Positions 6,474 to 13,220 are shown, numbered from the stretch's first letter. The stretch is 13,354 bases of DNA from JAEHCY01 sp964519095 (GCA_964519095.1 CAZFHV010000093.1:1-13354), one strand, 5' to 3'. Translations and numbers: made by a program. Notes: generated from the letters alone by a model not told the origin.

Positions 6474-8021
6474 TCATGGGGGTGAATGGATCCGATGGCT
6501 CCGCCAGTCGATCCCCAGCTTGCGCATCCGAGCCCGCAGGGTATGGGGATTGATGCCGAGCAGCCTGGCCGCCCCGAAGGGTCCCTCGATGCGGCCGAGG
6601 GTCTTGGCGAGGGCCGCCTCGATGTGGCGGGCCATGACGGTGTCGAGCCGCTCGCTGGGCGCCTGCGGGGGGGGCAGGGGATCGACCGCAGTGGCGACGG
6701 GCTCGATGGCGGTTCCCAGGGCCTTCGCAACCTGGAGTCCCTTGCCGTCGCCGAGGATTGCCGCGCGCTCCATCACGGAGGCTAGCTCCCGTACGTTCCC
6801 TGGCCAGGGGTAGCGCCTGAGCAGGGCGACGTCAGCGGGGGTGAGGGGCTGCGGCGCAAGCCCCAGCCGCTTTTCGGCCTCCAGCGCAAAGTGGCTCGCA
6901 AGTGCCGCTATGTCCTCCGGGCGATCGCGCAATGCGGGCAGGTGGATCGGGAAAACGGCCAGCCGGTACCAGAGGTCGGCGCGGAAGGTCCCTCCCTGGA
7001 CCATTGCCGCCAAGTCGCGGTTGGTCGCCGCCACCACCCGGACGTCGACGCTCATTTGGTGCTGGCCGCCGACCCGCTGCAGAGAGCCGTCTTGGAGGAC
7101 CCGCAGCAAGCGGACCTGGGCGGCGGCGTTGAGCTCCCCCACTTCGTCGAGGAACAGGGTCCCCCCGTCAGCGCGCTCGAACCAACCCTTGCGTTGGGCG
7201 ATGGCCCCCGTGAAGCTGCCCCGCTCATGGCCGAAGAGCTCGCTATCGATGAGCTCCGGGGGGATGGCCCCGCAGTTGACGCGCAGGAAGGGACCGGCGG
7301 CGCGCCCCGAGCGGGCGTGAACCGCCCGGGCCACCACTTCTTTGCCGGTCCCGGTCTCCCCGAGGATCAGCACAGGGGTGTCGGAGCGCGCCACCAGCTC
7401 GACCCTCACCATGACCTCCCGTAGGCCCGCTCGGGCGCCCACCACCGTATCGGAGATGTTCTGGCGGCCGAGGCGGGAGAGGAGCGAGCGACGGTCCGCC
7501 TCCGCCGCCTCGCGCAGACTCTGGAGCTCCCGAATCTGGCGGTCGTTGTGCAACAGCGCACCAAGTGGCTCCAGGACCTTGGCAAAGAGCCCCTCATGGG
7601 CGGGCTCGAAACGGCCGGAAAGGGCCGCGACGGCGATGATCACCCCTTGGACTTCGGGTGCGGGCACCAGGGGAGCGATGAGCAGGTCAGCCGCGAAGTC
7701 CAGCCCGGCGGGCAACAGGCAGGGGAAGTTGGCATTGACCTCGGTGGCCGAGGCGTGTACCAGCTTCCCTTGGGTGCTCCAAGCGACCAAGGCCTTGAGC
7801 TGTGCCGGGGGACACTCGGAACGGGTGGTTCCGTACAGCTCTGGCTCCTGAGCGAGCGTTTCGATCGCGCCACGAGGGCTGTCGATGTAGCGAAGCATCA
7901 GTTGCCCAAGGGGAAAGTGCGCTCGCAAGAGCCCGGCCACCCGTGGAAGGGTCTCCTCGGCCCGCCCGTGGCGCCCCGCCTCTTTCCACAGCGCCAACGT
8001 CAGCCGATCTTCAGCCTTCAT
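6474..8021 (-). CDS. Sigma-54-dependent transcriptional activator with GAF sensor domain
   Basis: This 515-residue protein activates promoters read by sigma-54 RNA polymerase. An N-terminal GAF-like sensor covers about residues 15-160, followed by a helical linker (160-187). The AAA+ domain has Walker A GETGTGKE (221-228), the sigma-54 contact loop as GSFTGA (268-273, where most members have GAFTGA), and Walker B TLFLDE (288-293). RYPWPGNVREL is at 404-413. A Fis-type helix-turn-helix lies at about 466-503 (AARLLGINPHTLRARMRKLGI). There is no phosphoacceptor receiver domain, so a small ligand or redox signal is likely. The start has only a weak ribosome site. The gene is divergent from a TauE/SafE permease whose spacer contains a matching -24/-12 promoter, so that permease is the probable target. 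The signal cannot be named from sequence. Confidence 0.93.
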   Translation of the reverse strand: MKAEDRLTLALWKEAGRHGRAEETLPRVAGLLRAHFPLGQLMLRYIDSPRGAIETLAQEPELYGTTRSECPPAQLKALVAWSTQGKLVHASATEVNANFPCLLPAGLDFAADLLIAPLVPAPEVQGVIIAVAALSGRFEPAHEGLFAKVLEPLGALLHNDRQIRELQSLREAAEADRRSLLSRLGRQNISDTVVGARAGLREVMVRVELVARSDTPVLILGETGTGKEVVARAVHARSGRAAGPFLRVNCGAIPPELIDSELFGHERGSFTGAIAQRKGWFERADGGTLFLDEVGELNAAAQVRLLRVLQDGSLQRVGGQHQMSVDVRVVAATNRDLAAMVQGGTFRADLWYRLAVFPIHLPALRDRPEDIAALASHFALEAEKRLGLAPQPLTPADVALLRRYPWPGNVRELASVMERAAILGDGKGLQVAKALGTAIEPVATAVDPLPPPQAPSERLDTVMARHIEAALAKTLGRIEGPFGAARLLGINPHTLRARMRKLGIDWRSHRIHSPP

Positions 8022-8130
8022 TAGAATATCCGTGAAATACCACAGTTAATATCTGCAATATGCATGAAACACTACTACTTAATCAAGGCCCCCGTGCCGC
8101 TGGGCTTTGTTGCGTAGTGAACCTGTTGTT

Positions 8131-8143
8131 TATCAATGCTGTA
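8131..8143 (+). promoter_or_regulatory. Candidate IHF site next to the sigma-54 promoter
   Basis: TATCAATGCTGTA matches the IHF consensus WATCAANNNNTTR at every defined position except one (G for T at the eleventh). It sits directly upstream of the -24 element. IHF often bends DNA between a sigma-54 activator and its promoter, but this site is closer to the promoter than usual, so it is only a candidate. Confidence 0.35.
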
Positions 8144-8149
8144 TCGCGG

Positions 8150-8165
8150 TGGCGCTGTTGTTGCA
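8150..8165 (+). promoter_or_regulatory. Sigma-54 (-24/-12) promoter for the TauE/SafE permease gene
   Basis: TGGCGCTGTTGTTGCA fits the sigma-54 consensus TGGCACG-N4-TTGCW. The invariant GG and GC are present at the obligatory 10-base spacing, and two of the less conserved positions differ. Transcription would start near 8176, leaving a leader of about 45 bases before the permease ATG. The divergent gene encodes a sigma-54 activator, which strongly supports the assignment. No activator-binding repeat was identified with confidence in 8022-8149. Confidence 0.75.
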
Positions 8166-8194
8166 TATAGACCAGTGTGTGCGTAGTCGGGTGT

Positions 8195-8206
8195 GACTCT
8201 AGAGTC
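8195..8206. repeat. 12-bp perfect palindrome in the permease leader
   Basis: GACTCTAGAGTC is a perfect palindrome lying about 20-30 bases after the predicted sigma-54 transcription start and 14 bases before the permease ATG. It could be an operator for a repressor, or form a small 4-bp hairpin in the mRNA just before the ribosome binding site. Confidence 0.5.
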
Positions 8207-8220
8207 GCTAGGGGGAATCC

Positions 8221-9120
8221 ATGAAGCGCTGGAGAATCGCTTCGGCCCGTGAGCTTCCCTGGGGAGCCAGACGAATCCAGCTCTGGGGCGTAGCCACGGT
8301 CACGACCCTGGGGGCGTTGTGCATCCAAGGGCAGGCACCTGAGTGGCTGCCCCATACGAAGCTGGGCGTGGGGGTGCTGGTGATCATTTTTTGCAGCGCC
8401 CTCGTGTGCGAGTTTATTGATTCAAGCCTGGGGATGGGGTATGGCACGACCTTGACCCCACTGTTGCTGATTGCTGGTTTCGAACCGCTCCAGGTGGTGC
8501 CCGCGGTTCTGGCAAGTGAGTTCGTGACTGGCCTCAGCGCGGGCGTGATGCACCAAAGGGACGGAAACGTCGACATTCTGCGCGATCACCAGGCCCGCAA
8601 CACCCTGATCCTGCTTTCTGTTCTCTCAACTGTGGGCGCCATTGCGGCGGTGAGCCTGGCGCTGTCAGTGTCCAAAGTCTGTCTGACCGCTTTCATCACC
8701 AGCATCGTGCTGGCGATGGGTGTGTTCACCCTCGCGACCTGGAAGCGACAAATCCGCTACCGCCCGAGCGGCATCATCGCTCTAGGGCTGATCGCCGCTT
8801 TCAACAAAGGTCTCAGCGGCGGGGGCTATGGGCCCCTAGTGACGGCTGGCCAAGTGGTCTCCGGTTTACCCGCCCGGGGTGCAGTAGCCATCACTTCGAT
8901 GGCGGAGTCATTGACCTGCGCAGTGGGACTGGCTGCCTATTTCCTAGCGGGCAAGGATCTGGATTGGGAGCTGACTTTTCCGCTGGTCACCGGCGCTGTA
9001 CTCTCTGTCCCGCTGGCCACCGGGTTAGTGCGCCATCTCAGCGACGGGCACATGCGCTTTGCGGTGGGTGTCCTGACCTGCGCCTTGGGTGCAGTCTCCC
9101 TGTTCAAGCTGCTGTTTTGA
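8221..9120 (+). CDS. TauE/SafE (DUF81) family permease, likely anion exporter
   Basis: The 299-residue integral membrane protein belongs to the TauE/SafE family, whose members are linked to export or uptake of sulfite, sulfoacetate and other small organosulfur anions. Both pseudo-repeat motifs are visible: FIDSSLGMGYGTTLTPLLL (residues 65-83) and NKGLSGGGYGPLV (195-207). Hydrophobic segments lie near 21-36, 48-63, 76-94, 127-150, 153-173, 183-195, 222-243, 251-271 and 279-298. The length is somewhat above the usual 250-270, mainly through an N-terminal extension of about 45 residues. The ribosome site AGGGGG is 6 bases before ATG. A sigma-54 promoter precedes it and a sigma-54 activator is divergent. 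Codons such as ATT, TTT, TCA and CAA are commoner than in the neighbours, suggesting a foreign origin. The transported substrate is not identifiable here. Confidence 0.9.
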   Translation: MKRWRIASARELPWGARRIQLWGVATVTTLGALCIQGQAPEWLPHTKLGVGVLVIIFCSALVCEFIDSSLGMGYGTTLTPLLLIAGFEPLQVVPAVLASEFVTGLSAGVMHQRDGNVDILRDHQARNTLILLSVLSTVGAIAAVSLALSVSKVCLTAFITSIVLAMGVFTLATWKRQIRYRPSGIIALGLIAAFNKGLSGGGYGPLVTAGQVVSGLPARGAVAITSMAESLTCAVGLAAYFLAGKDLDWELTFPLVTGAVLSVPLATGLVRHLSDGHMRFAVGVLTCALGAVSLFKLLF

Positions 9121-9215
9121 CAGCGGTGCCACGATACCGCGGGGGCAGAAACATCGGTAGTCGGTTCCTCGCAGAATCGGGCAAGAGAATTGGGCCGAGC
9201 GGTGTCCGCGACGCA

Positions 9216-9231
9216 CGAGCCTGGCGGCTCG
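9216..9231. terminator. Stem-loop downstream of the permease gene
   Basis: CGAGCC and GGCTCG form a perfect 6-bp stem around TGGC, about 95 bases after the permease stop. An alternative stem uses CACGAG (9214-9219) and CTCGTG (9232-9237). No U-tract follows, so termination is only a possibility. Confidence 0.3.
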
Positions 9232-9498
9232 CTCGTGGGTGCTGTGGCCGTCGGCCGGTGAGAGGGGTTGCTCCCACCGCTCATCTTCAAGTCCACGGGG
9301 GGATCTTCTTAGGAGCCGGGAGCACTCTAAGGTCGCCGTGGAGAATTGCGCGTTACGCTTTCGGGCGACCCGCGCTCCAATTTGCCTATTCGGTTCCACA
9401 CCTTAGCGGAGTCTCTAGCCTGTCACTTCACCTCAAGGGACGACCGAGAAAAGGGAGCCCCCTTTACCGCCTCTTTCAAACGGTCGGTGAACGATTCG

Positions 9499-9551
9499 GG
9501 CCAGGGGCCAGCCCGCGCGGTCCTCAAGAGGAGGTGTGGCGGCCCCTGGCC
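9499..9551. repeat. 11-bp perfect inverted repeat with nested hairpin
   Basis: GGCCAGGGGCC (9499-9509) and GGCCCCTGGCC (9541-9551) are perfect reverse complements separated by 31 bases. The loop contains a second small stem, TCCT-CAAG-AGGA (9521-9532). The structure lies 91 bp before the deacetylase start. It could be a structured leader RNA, a terminator of upstream transcription, or the ends of a very small repeat element. Confidence 0.55.
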
Positions 9552-9642
9552 GGTGTGCTCGTGTAGGCGCCGCCGCGTCGCGCTGGGGCGGCTGGCGTTG
9601 TACCCTCATGGTCAGTCCTTGCCCCGACCGGACCCGAACCCT

Positions 9643-10788
9643 ATGGCGACTCTCCGCCTGTCGAAGAAGCCGCTGCTCGCCACGTTTCTCCTCTGGGCCG
9701 TGGCTGCGCTGGCCGGGGAGAGGGTATTGGAGCGGCCTCTAGGGGCTGGCACCCAAGCGGCTCAGGATCCCCCGAGCACCGCCGCAGTACCGGAACCACC
9801 CAGGTCGGAAGTTACGGCTCCTGTGCCCGCCGGATCGGGTCCCGGTTCTGAGGCAATCCTCCACGCCTGCTGGAGTCCGGCTCAGCTCGCTGGGAATCCG
9901 GCGGAGCGGGCCATCCGCCACGGGGTCATCCCGGATCGGGAGGCGCCGCCTTCCTGGGCCATGGCAGCGGCCCGGGCCTCCGTCCAGCCCCTCGCGGCCG
10001 ACCAGCGGGGCTCCATCCGCTCCGTGGAGCCCGCGGACCCCAAGGTCCGGCTGGTGGCCCTGACCTTCGATCTCTGCGAGCAGGCCAACGAACTGTCGGG
10101 CTATGACGGGGGCATCCCGGACTGGCTTCGGGCCCACCGGGTCAAGGCCACCTTCTTCGCCGGGGGCAAGTGGATGCGCACCCACCCCGAGCGTGCCATG
10201 CAGCTCATGGCCGACCCCCTGTTCGAGGTTGGCAACCACGGCTGGACCCACGGGAACCTGCGGTTGTTGAGCGGCGAGGCCGCACGCCAGCAGATCTTCA
10301 TGACCCAGGCCCAGTACCAGTTGCTGCGCCGGGAGCTGCTCGATCGCCCCTGTGCGGCAGGGGCGGGCCCCGGGGCGGCGGAACAGATCCCCGCCTGGCC
10401 CAGCCTGTTTCGTTTCCCCTACGGGACCTGTAGCCCCGAGACCCTCGACCTCGTGGGGGACCTGGGACTGCGCGCCATCCAGTGGAATCTGGTCACCGCC
10501 GACCCCGACCGTGGTCGGGACGCCCAGTCGATCGCGCGGGGGGTGCGTGCGGGGGTGGTCCGCAGTCGGGGATCCATCGTCGTGGCCCACGCCAATGGTC
10601 ACGGCTGGCACACCGCGGAGGCCCTGCCCCTGTTCGTCCCCCAGCTCCAGGCCGAGGGCTACCGCTTCGTCACCTTGAGCGAGCTCCTGGAGGCCGGGCG
10701 GCCCGTGGCGACGCAGGAGTGCTACGAGATCCGTCCGGGTGACAACCTGCGCTACGACCGGCTGTTCGGCCGGGGGACCGGCGGATGA
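9643..10788 (+). CDS. Exported polysaccharide deacetylase (NodB/CE4 fold)
   Basis: The enzyme should remove N- or O-acetyl groups from an extracytoplasmic polysaccharide. I chose ATG at 9643 because it gives a signal peptide: Lys8-Lys9, a hydrophobic core, and ALA cleavage after residue 24. A linker rich in Pro and Ala (about 30-65) precedes the catalytic region. NodB motifs are TFDLCE (Asp143 as base), HGWTH (His199 and His203 for the metal), RFPYG (257-261) and HANGHGWH (from His316). The usual second Asp of TFDDG is Leu in TFDLCE, a variant I believe occurs in a subgroup of this family. The mature protein is likely periplasmic, outside or in the envelope. Its stop overlaps the next gene by ATGA. 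The open frame extends 99 codons further upstream, but that part lacks coding character. The polysaccharide substrate is unknown. Confidence 0.88.
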   Translation: MATLRLSKKPLLATFLLWAVAALAGERVLERPLGAGTQAAQDPPSTAAVPEPPRSEVTAPVPAGSGPGSEAILHACWSPAQLAGNPAERAIRHGVIPDREAPPSWAMAAARASVQPLAADQRGSIRSVEPADPKVRLVALTFDLCEQANELSGYDGGIPDWLRAHRVKATFFAGGKWMRTHPERAMQLMADPLFEVGNHGWTHGNLRLLSGEAARQQIFMTQAQYQLLRRELLDRPCAAGAGPGAAEQIPAWPSLFRFPYGTCSPETLDLVGDLGLRAIQWNLVTADPDRGRDAQSIARGVRAGVVRSRGSIVVAHANGHGWHTAEALPLFVPQLQAEGYRFVTLSELLEAGRPVATQECYEIRPGDNLRYDRLFGRGTGG

Positions 10789-11255
10789 GCGGGGGGGCAC
10801 TGGAGTTCCTCCTCGTCCCGGCCCTGGAGCCCGAGGCCGCCACGGCCGTTGGCGCCACCTTGGCCCAGATCGACCCCTGGGCGCGCCTGGGCTACAGCGC
10901 CGAGGCCCTAGCGGTGGGTCTTGGCCTGCAGCACCCGGATCTGGTCCGCTACCTGGTCCGGCGGGATGGGGCGATCCTGGCTCTGGCGACCATCCGCTAT
11001 CCCTGGCTGCGGGGCGCCTACATCGAGCTGTTTGCGGTGCTGCCCGGCGCCCAGGGTCAGGGTATGGGCAAGGCGCTGCTGGCCCACCTCGAATCGAGCT
11101 ACCGCGGACGCACGGCCAACCTCTGGCTGCTGGTCTCCGCCTTCAACGGCCGCGCTCGGGGTTTCTACGAGGCCCAGGGCTTCAGCCCCATCGGCACCCT
11201 CAGGGACCTGGTGGCGCCGGGCGAGGATGAGATCCTCCTGCGTAAGCGCCTCTGA
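10785..11255 (+). CDS. GNAT family N-acetyltransferase
   Basis: The 156-residue protein has the GNAT fold, which transfers an acetyl group from acetyl-CoA to an amine. The acetyl-CoA loop follows beta strand 4 as YIELFAVLPGAQGQGMGKALL, with the Q/R-x-x-G-x-G/A signature at residues 90-95. NGRARGFYEAQGF (121-133) is the usual motif of strand 5 and helix 4 in this family. Start ATG overlaps the deacetylase stop by four bases, so translation is probably coupled. No signal peptide is present, so it acts in the cytosol while the deacetylase is exported. The substrate cannot be predicted; small molecules, peptides and protein amino groups are all possible. Confidence 0.88.
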   Translation: MSGGALEFLLVPALEPEAATAVGATLAQIDPWARLGYSAEALAVGLGLQHPDLVRYLVRRDGAILALATIRYPWLRGAYIELFAVLPGAQGQGMGKALLAHLESSYRGRTANLWLLVSAFNGRARGFYEAQGFSPIGTLRDLVAPGEDEILLRKRL

Positions 11256-11282
11256 ACCTCCCTGGACTGGCGGCACCGGGTT

Positions 11283-11308
11283 CTGGGGAACAGTGGCGAT
11301 CTCCCCGG
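11283..11308 (+). terminator. Terminator-like hairpin after the GNAT gene
   Basis: CTGGGGA (11283-11289) pairs with TCCCCGG (11302-11308) with one G-T pair and a 12-base loop, 27 bases after the GNAT stop. There is no U-tract. It may mark the end of the deacetylase-GNAT transcript. Confidence 0.3.
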
Positions 11309-11509
11309 CACCGGCTGGACGGCCAGCAACCAGCGCTCTGGGACCTGCCCTTCCTCCGCGGTGGCTTGACAGTCCGGCTGCCGTCCCGGTGGAGGGCTCC
11401 AGCCCCGTTCCGGATCTCCCCCGGCGGGGCCCCGTCCTGGTAGCATCCACCCTTGATGGCTCTGGCATCTGGGGCGCGGCGCAGGATTGGGGATGGAGGA
11501 GCGAGGCGG

Positions 11510-12037
11510 ATGGGCAGTTCGTTGCAGGATCAGTTGTTGAAGGCGGGGCTAGTGAGTCGGCAGAAGGCCAAGGAGACCCGTGCCGACAAGCGCAAGGGCG
11601 CCAAGCAGGAGCGTCACAGCGGGTCGGTGGCGGTCGATTCCCTCCAGGACGAAACCCGCCGCGCCACTGCGGAGAAGGCGGAGCGTGACCGGTTGCTCAA
11701 CCGCGAGCGCCAGGCGGCGGCGGAGCAGAGGGCCCGGGAGGCGGAGGTAGAGGCGCTGATCCTCAGCCACCGCATCCCGCGCGAGGGTGGGGAGCTGCCC
11801 TACCATTTCGCCGATGGGGCGGTGCTGAAGAAGCTCCTGATCACCAAGCCCCTGCGGGATCGTCTGGCCGCGGGGTCCGTTGCCATCGCGCGCACCCGCC
11901 AGGGCTATGAGCTCGTCTCCGCGGAGGTGGCGGAGCGGGTCCGGGCGCGACGCCCAGAGGCTATCCTGGTGCTGAACGATTCCCGCCCAACCGCTGAAGA
12001 GGAGGAGCATCCGGTGCCCGATGACCTGACCTGGTAG
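11510..12037 (+). CDS. YaiL/DUF2058 family nucleoid- or polynucleotide-associated protein
   Basis: The 175-residue product matches the DUF2058 family (E. coli YaiL, about 180 residues): an N-terminal SLQDQLLKAGLVSRQKAK, a long charged helical stretch at about 20-85, and a small C-terminal domain with the conserved HRIPREGGELPYHFADGAVLKKLLI. Family members are annotated as nucleoproteins or polynucleotide-associated proteins, but their role is not established. I chose ATG at 11510 because the family sequence starts there and GGAGGAGCGAGG precedes it; the frame is open 19 codons further up without similarity. The gene is monocistronic as far as can be seen, 254 bp after the GNAT gene and 64 bp before zapE. 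Coiled-coil structure of the middle part is inferred from its charged, alanine-rich sequence. Confidence 0.9.
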   Translation: MGSSLQDQLLKAGLVSRQKAKETRADKRKGAKQERHSGSVAVDSLQDETRRATAEKAERDRLLNRERQAAAEQRAREAEVEALILSHRIPREGGELPYHFADGAVLKKLLITKPLRDRLAAGSVAIARTRQGYELVSAEVAERVRARRPEAILVLNDSRPTAEEEEHPVPDDLTW

Positions 12038-12058
12038 GCCGGAGCTCTTCTCCGAGAC

Positions 12059-12086
12059 TTGACGGCGCCCGTGCGGCGGCTATGAT
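12059..12086 (+). promoter_or_regulatory. Sigma-70 promoter of zapE
   Basis: TTGACG (12059-12064) and TATGAT (12081-12086) lie 16 bases apart, each one base off consensus. Transcription should start near 12093. The promoter begins 22 bp after the stop of the YaiL-like gene, so zapE can be transcribed on its own. Confidence 0.7.
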
Positions 12087-12092
12087 CTGCCA

Positions 12093-12111
12093 ATTGCTGC
12101 ATTGCAGCAAT
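12093..12111. repeat. Inverted repeat at the predicted zapE transcription start
   Basis: ATTGCTGC (12093-12100) and GCAGCAAT (12104-12111) are perfect reverse complements around ATT. The repeat begins at the predicted transcription start and includes the TTG start codon. It could be a repressor operator or a 5'-terminal mRNA hairpin hiding the start. Confidence 0.6.
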
Positions 12112-13220
12112 CCGATCCCCTGACCCCCGTGCCCCCATCAGACCCCTCTCAAATTCCCTCTTTTGCGGCCTTCGATAGGGTCCAGGGCGAGGCCGCGCGG
12201 CTGTTGGGGGACCTGCATCAGCAGCTGCTGGCGGCACCGGCGCCCAACAGACCGGCCCAGGGCTGGGTCGGTAAGCTCCGCTCCCGTTGGGCTGCGCCGG
12301 TGCAGCCCCTACCCGGCCTCTACCTCTGGGGCGGGGTGGGGCGCGGCAAGACCTATGTGATGGACTGGTTCGTGGACGAGCTGCCCTGGTCGGGCAAGCG
12401 CCGGGTGCATTTCCACCACTTCATGCGCGAGGTCCACGAGGCCCTGGCGGGACTGCCCAAGCAGGCCAATCCCCTGGAGCTGGTGGCGGATCAGCTCTGT
12501 CGGGGGCTGCGGGTCCTCTGCCTGGACGAGCTGGTGGTGGAGGACATCACCGATGCCATGATCCTCCACGGGCTGCTGCGAGCGCTGTTCGAGCGCGGGG
12601 TGACCCTGGTGACCACCTCCAACACCGCCCCCGATGCCCTGTATGCCAACGGTTTGCAGCGGCAGAGCTTCGTGCCTGCCATCGAGCTCCTCAAGACCCA
12701 CACCCGGGTCTTCGAGCTGGACGCCGGCACCGACTATCGGCTTCGCACCCTCGAGCAGGCCGGGGTCTACTTCCTGACCAGCGACCCGCGCACACCCGAG
12801 GGGCTGGAGGGCTACTTCCGCCAGCTCACCGGTGGGCATGCGGTGCCCGCCAGGGCCATCGAGGTCAACCACCGGACGATCCCGGTGGTGAAGCTGGGCA
12901 AGGACGTGGCCTGGTTCGATTTCCGTGCCCTGTGCGACACACCGCGGGCCACCGCCGATTACATCGAGATCGCCCGGGAGTTCCACACGGTGCTGCTCTC
13001 GGGGGTGCCGGTGCTGCGGGCCAAGTACCACTCCGCGGCGCGGCGCTTCCTACACTTGGTGGACGAGTTCTACGACCGCCGGGTCAAGCTGGTGCTCTCC
13101 GCGGAGGCGCCGGTGGATGGCCTCTATGCAGGGGGGCTACACAACTTTCCCTTCGAGCGCCTGCAGAGTCGCCTCACCGAGATGCAGTCCCACGACTACC
13201 TGGGCTCCTGCGGCCGGTAG
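12102..13220 (+). CDS. zapE: Cell division ATPase ZapE (AFG1-like)
   Basis: ZapE is a P-loop ATPase of the AFG1/YhcM family which associates with the Z-ring and reduces FtsZ polymer stability in an ATP-dependent manner. The protein is 372 residues, close to the E. coli length of 375. Walker A GGVGRGKT is at 77-84, HFHHFMREVHE at 103-113, and Walker B as VLCLDEL (Asp142, Glu143), followed by EDITDAM. Sensor-like TSN is near 175, and LVDEFYDRRVKLVLSAE plus RLQSRLTEMQS near the end are family hallmarks. The start is uncertain: TTG at 12102 is only about 9 bases after the predicted transcription start and in a hairpin loop; GTG at 12129 would give 363 residues. Neither has a Shine-Dalgarno sequence. 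The family assignment is firm. Confidence 0.92.
   Translation: MQQSDPLTPVPPSDPSQIPSFAAFDRVQGEAARLLGDLHQQLLAAPAPNRPAQGWVGKLRSRWAAPVQPLPGLYLWGGVGRGKTYVMDWFVDELPWSGKRRVHFHHFMREVHEALAGLPKQANPLELVADQLCRGLRVLCLDELVVEDITDAMILHGLLRALFERGVTLVTTSNTAPDALYANGLQRQSFVPAIELLKTHTRVFELDAGTDYRLRTLEQAGVYFLTSDPRTPEGLEGYFRQLTGGHAVPARAIEVNHRTIPVVKLGKDVAWFDFRALCDTPRATADYIEIAREFHTVLLSGVPVLRAKYHSAARRFLHLVDEFYDRRVKLVLSAEAPVDGLYAGGLHNFPFERLQSRLTEMQSHDYLGSCGR

Larger units (their letters stand above)
9121..9642. other. 522-bp gene-free stretch with inverted repeats
   Basis: No frame here has recognisable similarity, a start with a good ribosome site, or a domain. The forward frame open from 9346 joins the deacetylase gene but codes for low-quality sequence before residue 100, so I treat it as non-coding. 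A minus-strand frame over about 9110-9300 has coding-like composition (fragments such as GTDYRC and PRGIVAPL) but no plausible start. The stretch holds a short stem-loop at 9216-9231 and a long inverted repeat at 9499-9551. It must contain the promoter of the deacetylase, though I see no clear -35/-10. Composition is less GC-rich than the flanks, as in the permease gene. It may be a decayed mobile element or gene remnant. Confidence 0.5.

Noticed and set aside
8111..8187. Direct repeat TGCGTAGT (8111-8118 and 8180-8187) as activator sites
   Set aside because: The second copy lies downstream of the predicted transcription start and two 8-base copies can occur by chance; no dyad symmetry supports an activator site.
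9025..9399. 124-codon minus-strand frame overlapping the permease 3' end
   Set aside because: Part of it looks coding-like, but there is no ribosome site or known domain, and it overlaps a real gene. It is kept only as a possible remnant.
9346..9642. Upstream extension of the deacetylase frame
   Set aside because: The added 99 residues have no domain and would bury the signal peptide that begins at 9643.
11366..11371. Perfect TTGACA before the YaiL-like gene
   Set aside because: No -10-like hexamer lies 16-18 bases downstream, so it is not a supported promoter.
12082..12123. 13-codon ATG frame overlapping the zapE promoter
   Set aside because: Its ATG is part of the -10 hexamer, so it would lie before the transcription start, and it has no good ribosome site.
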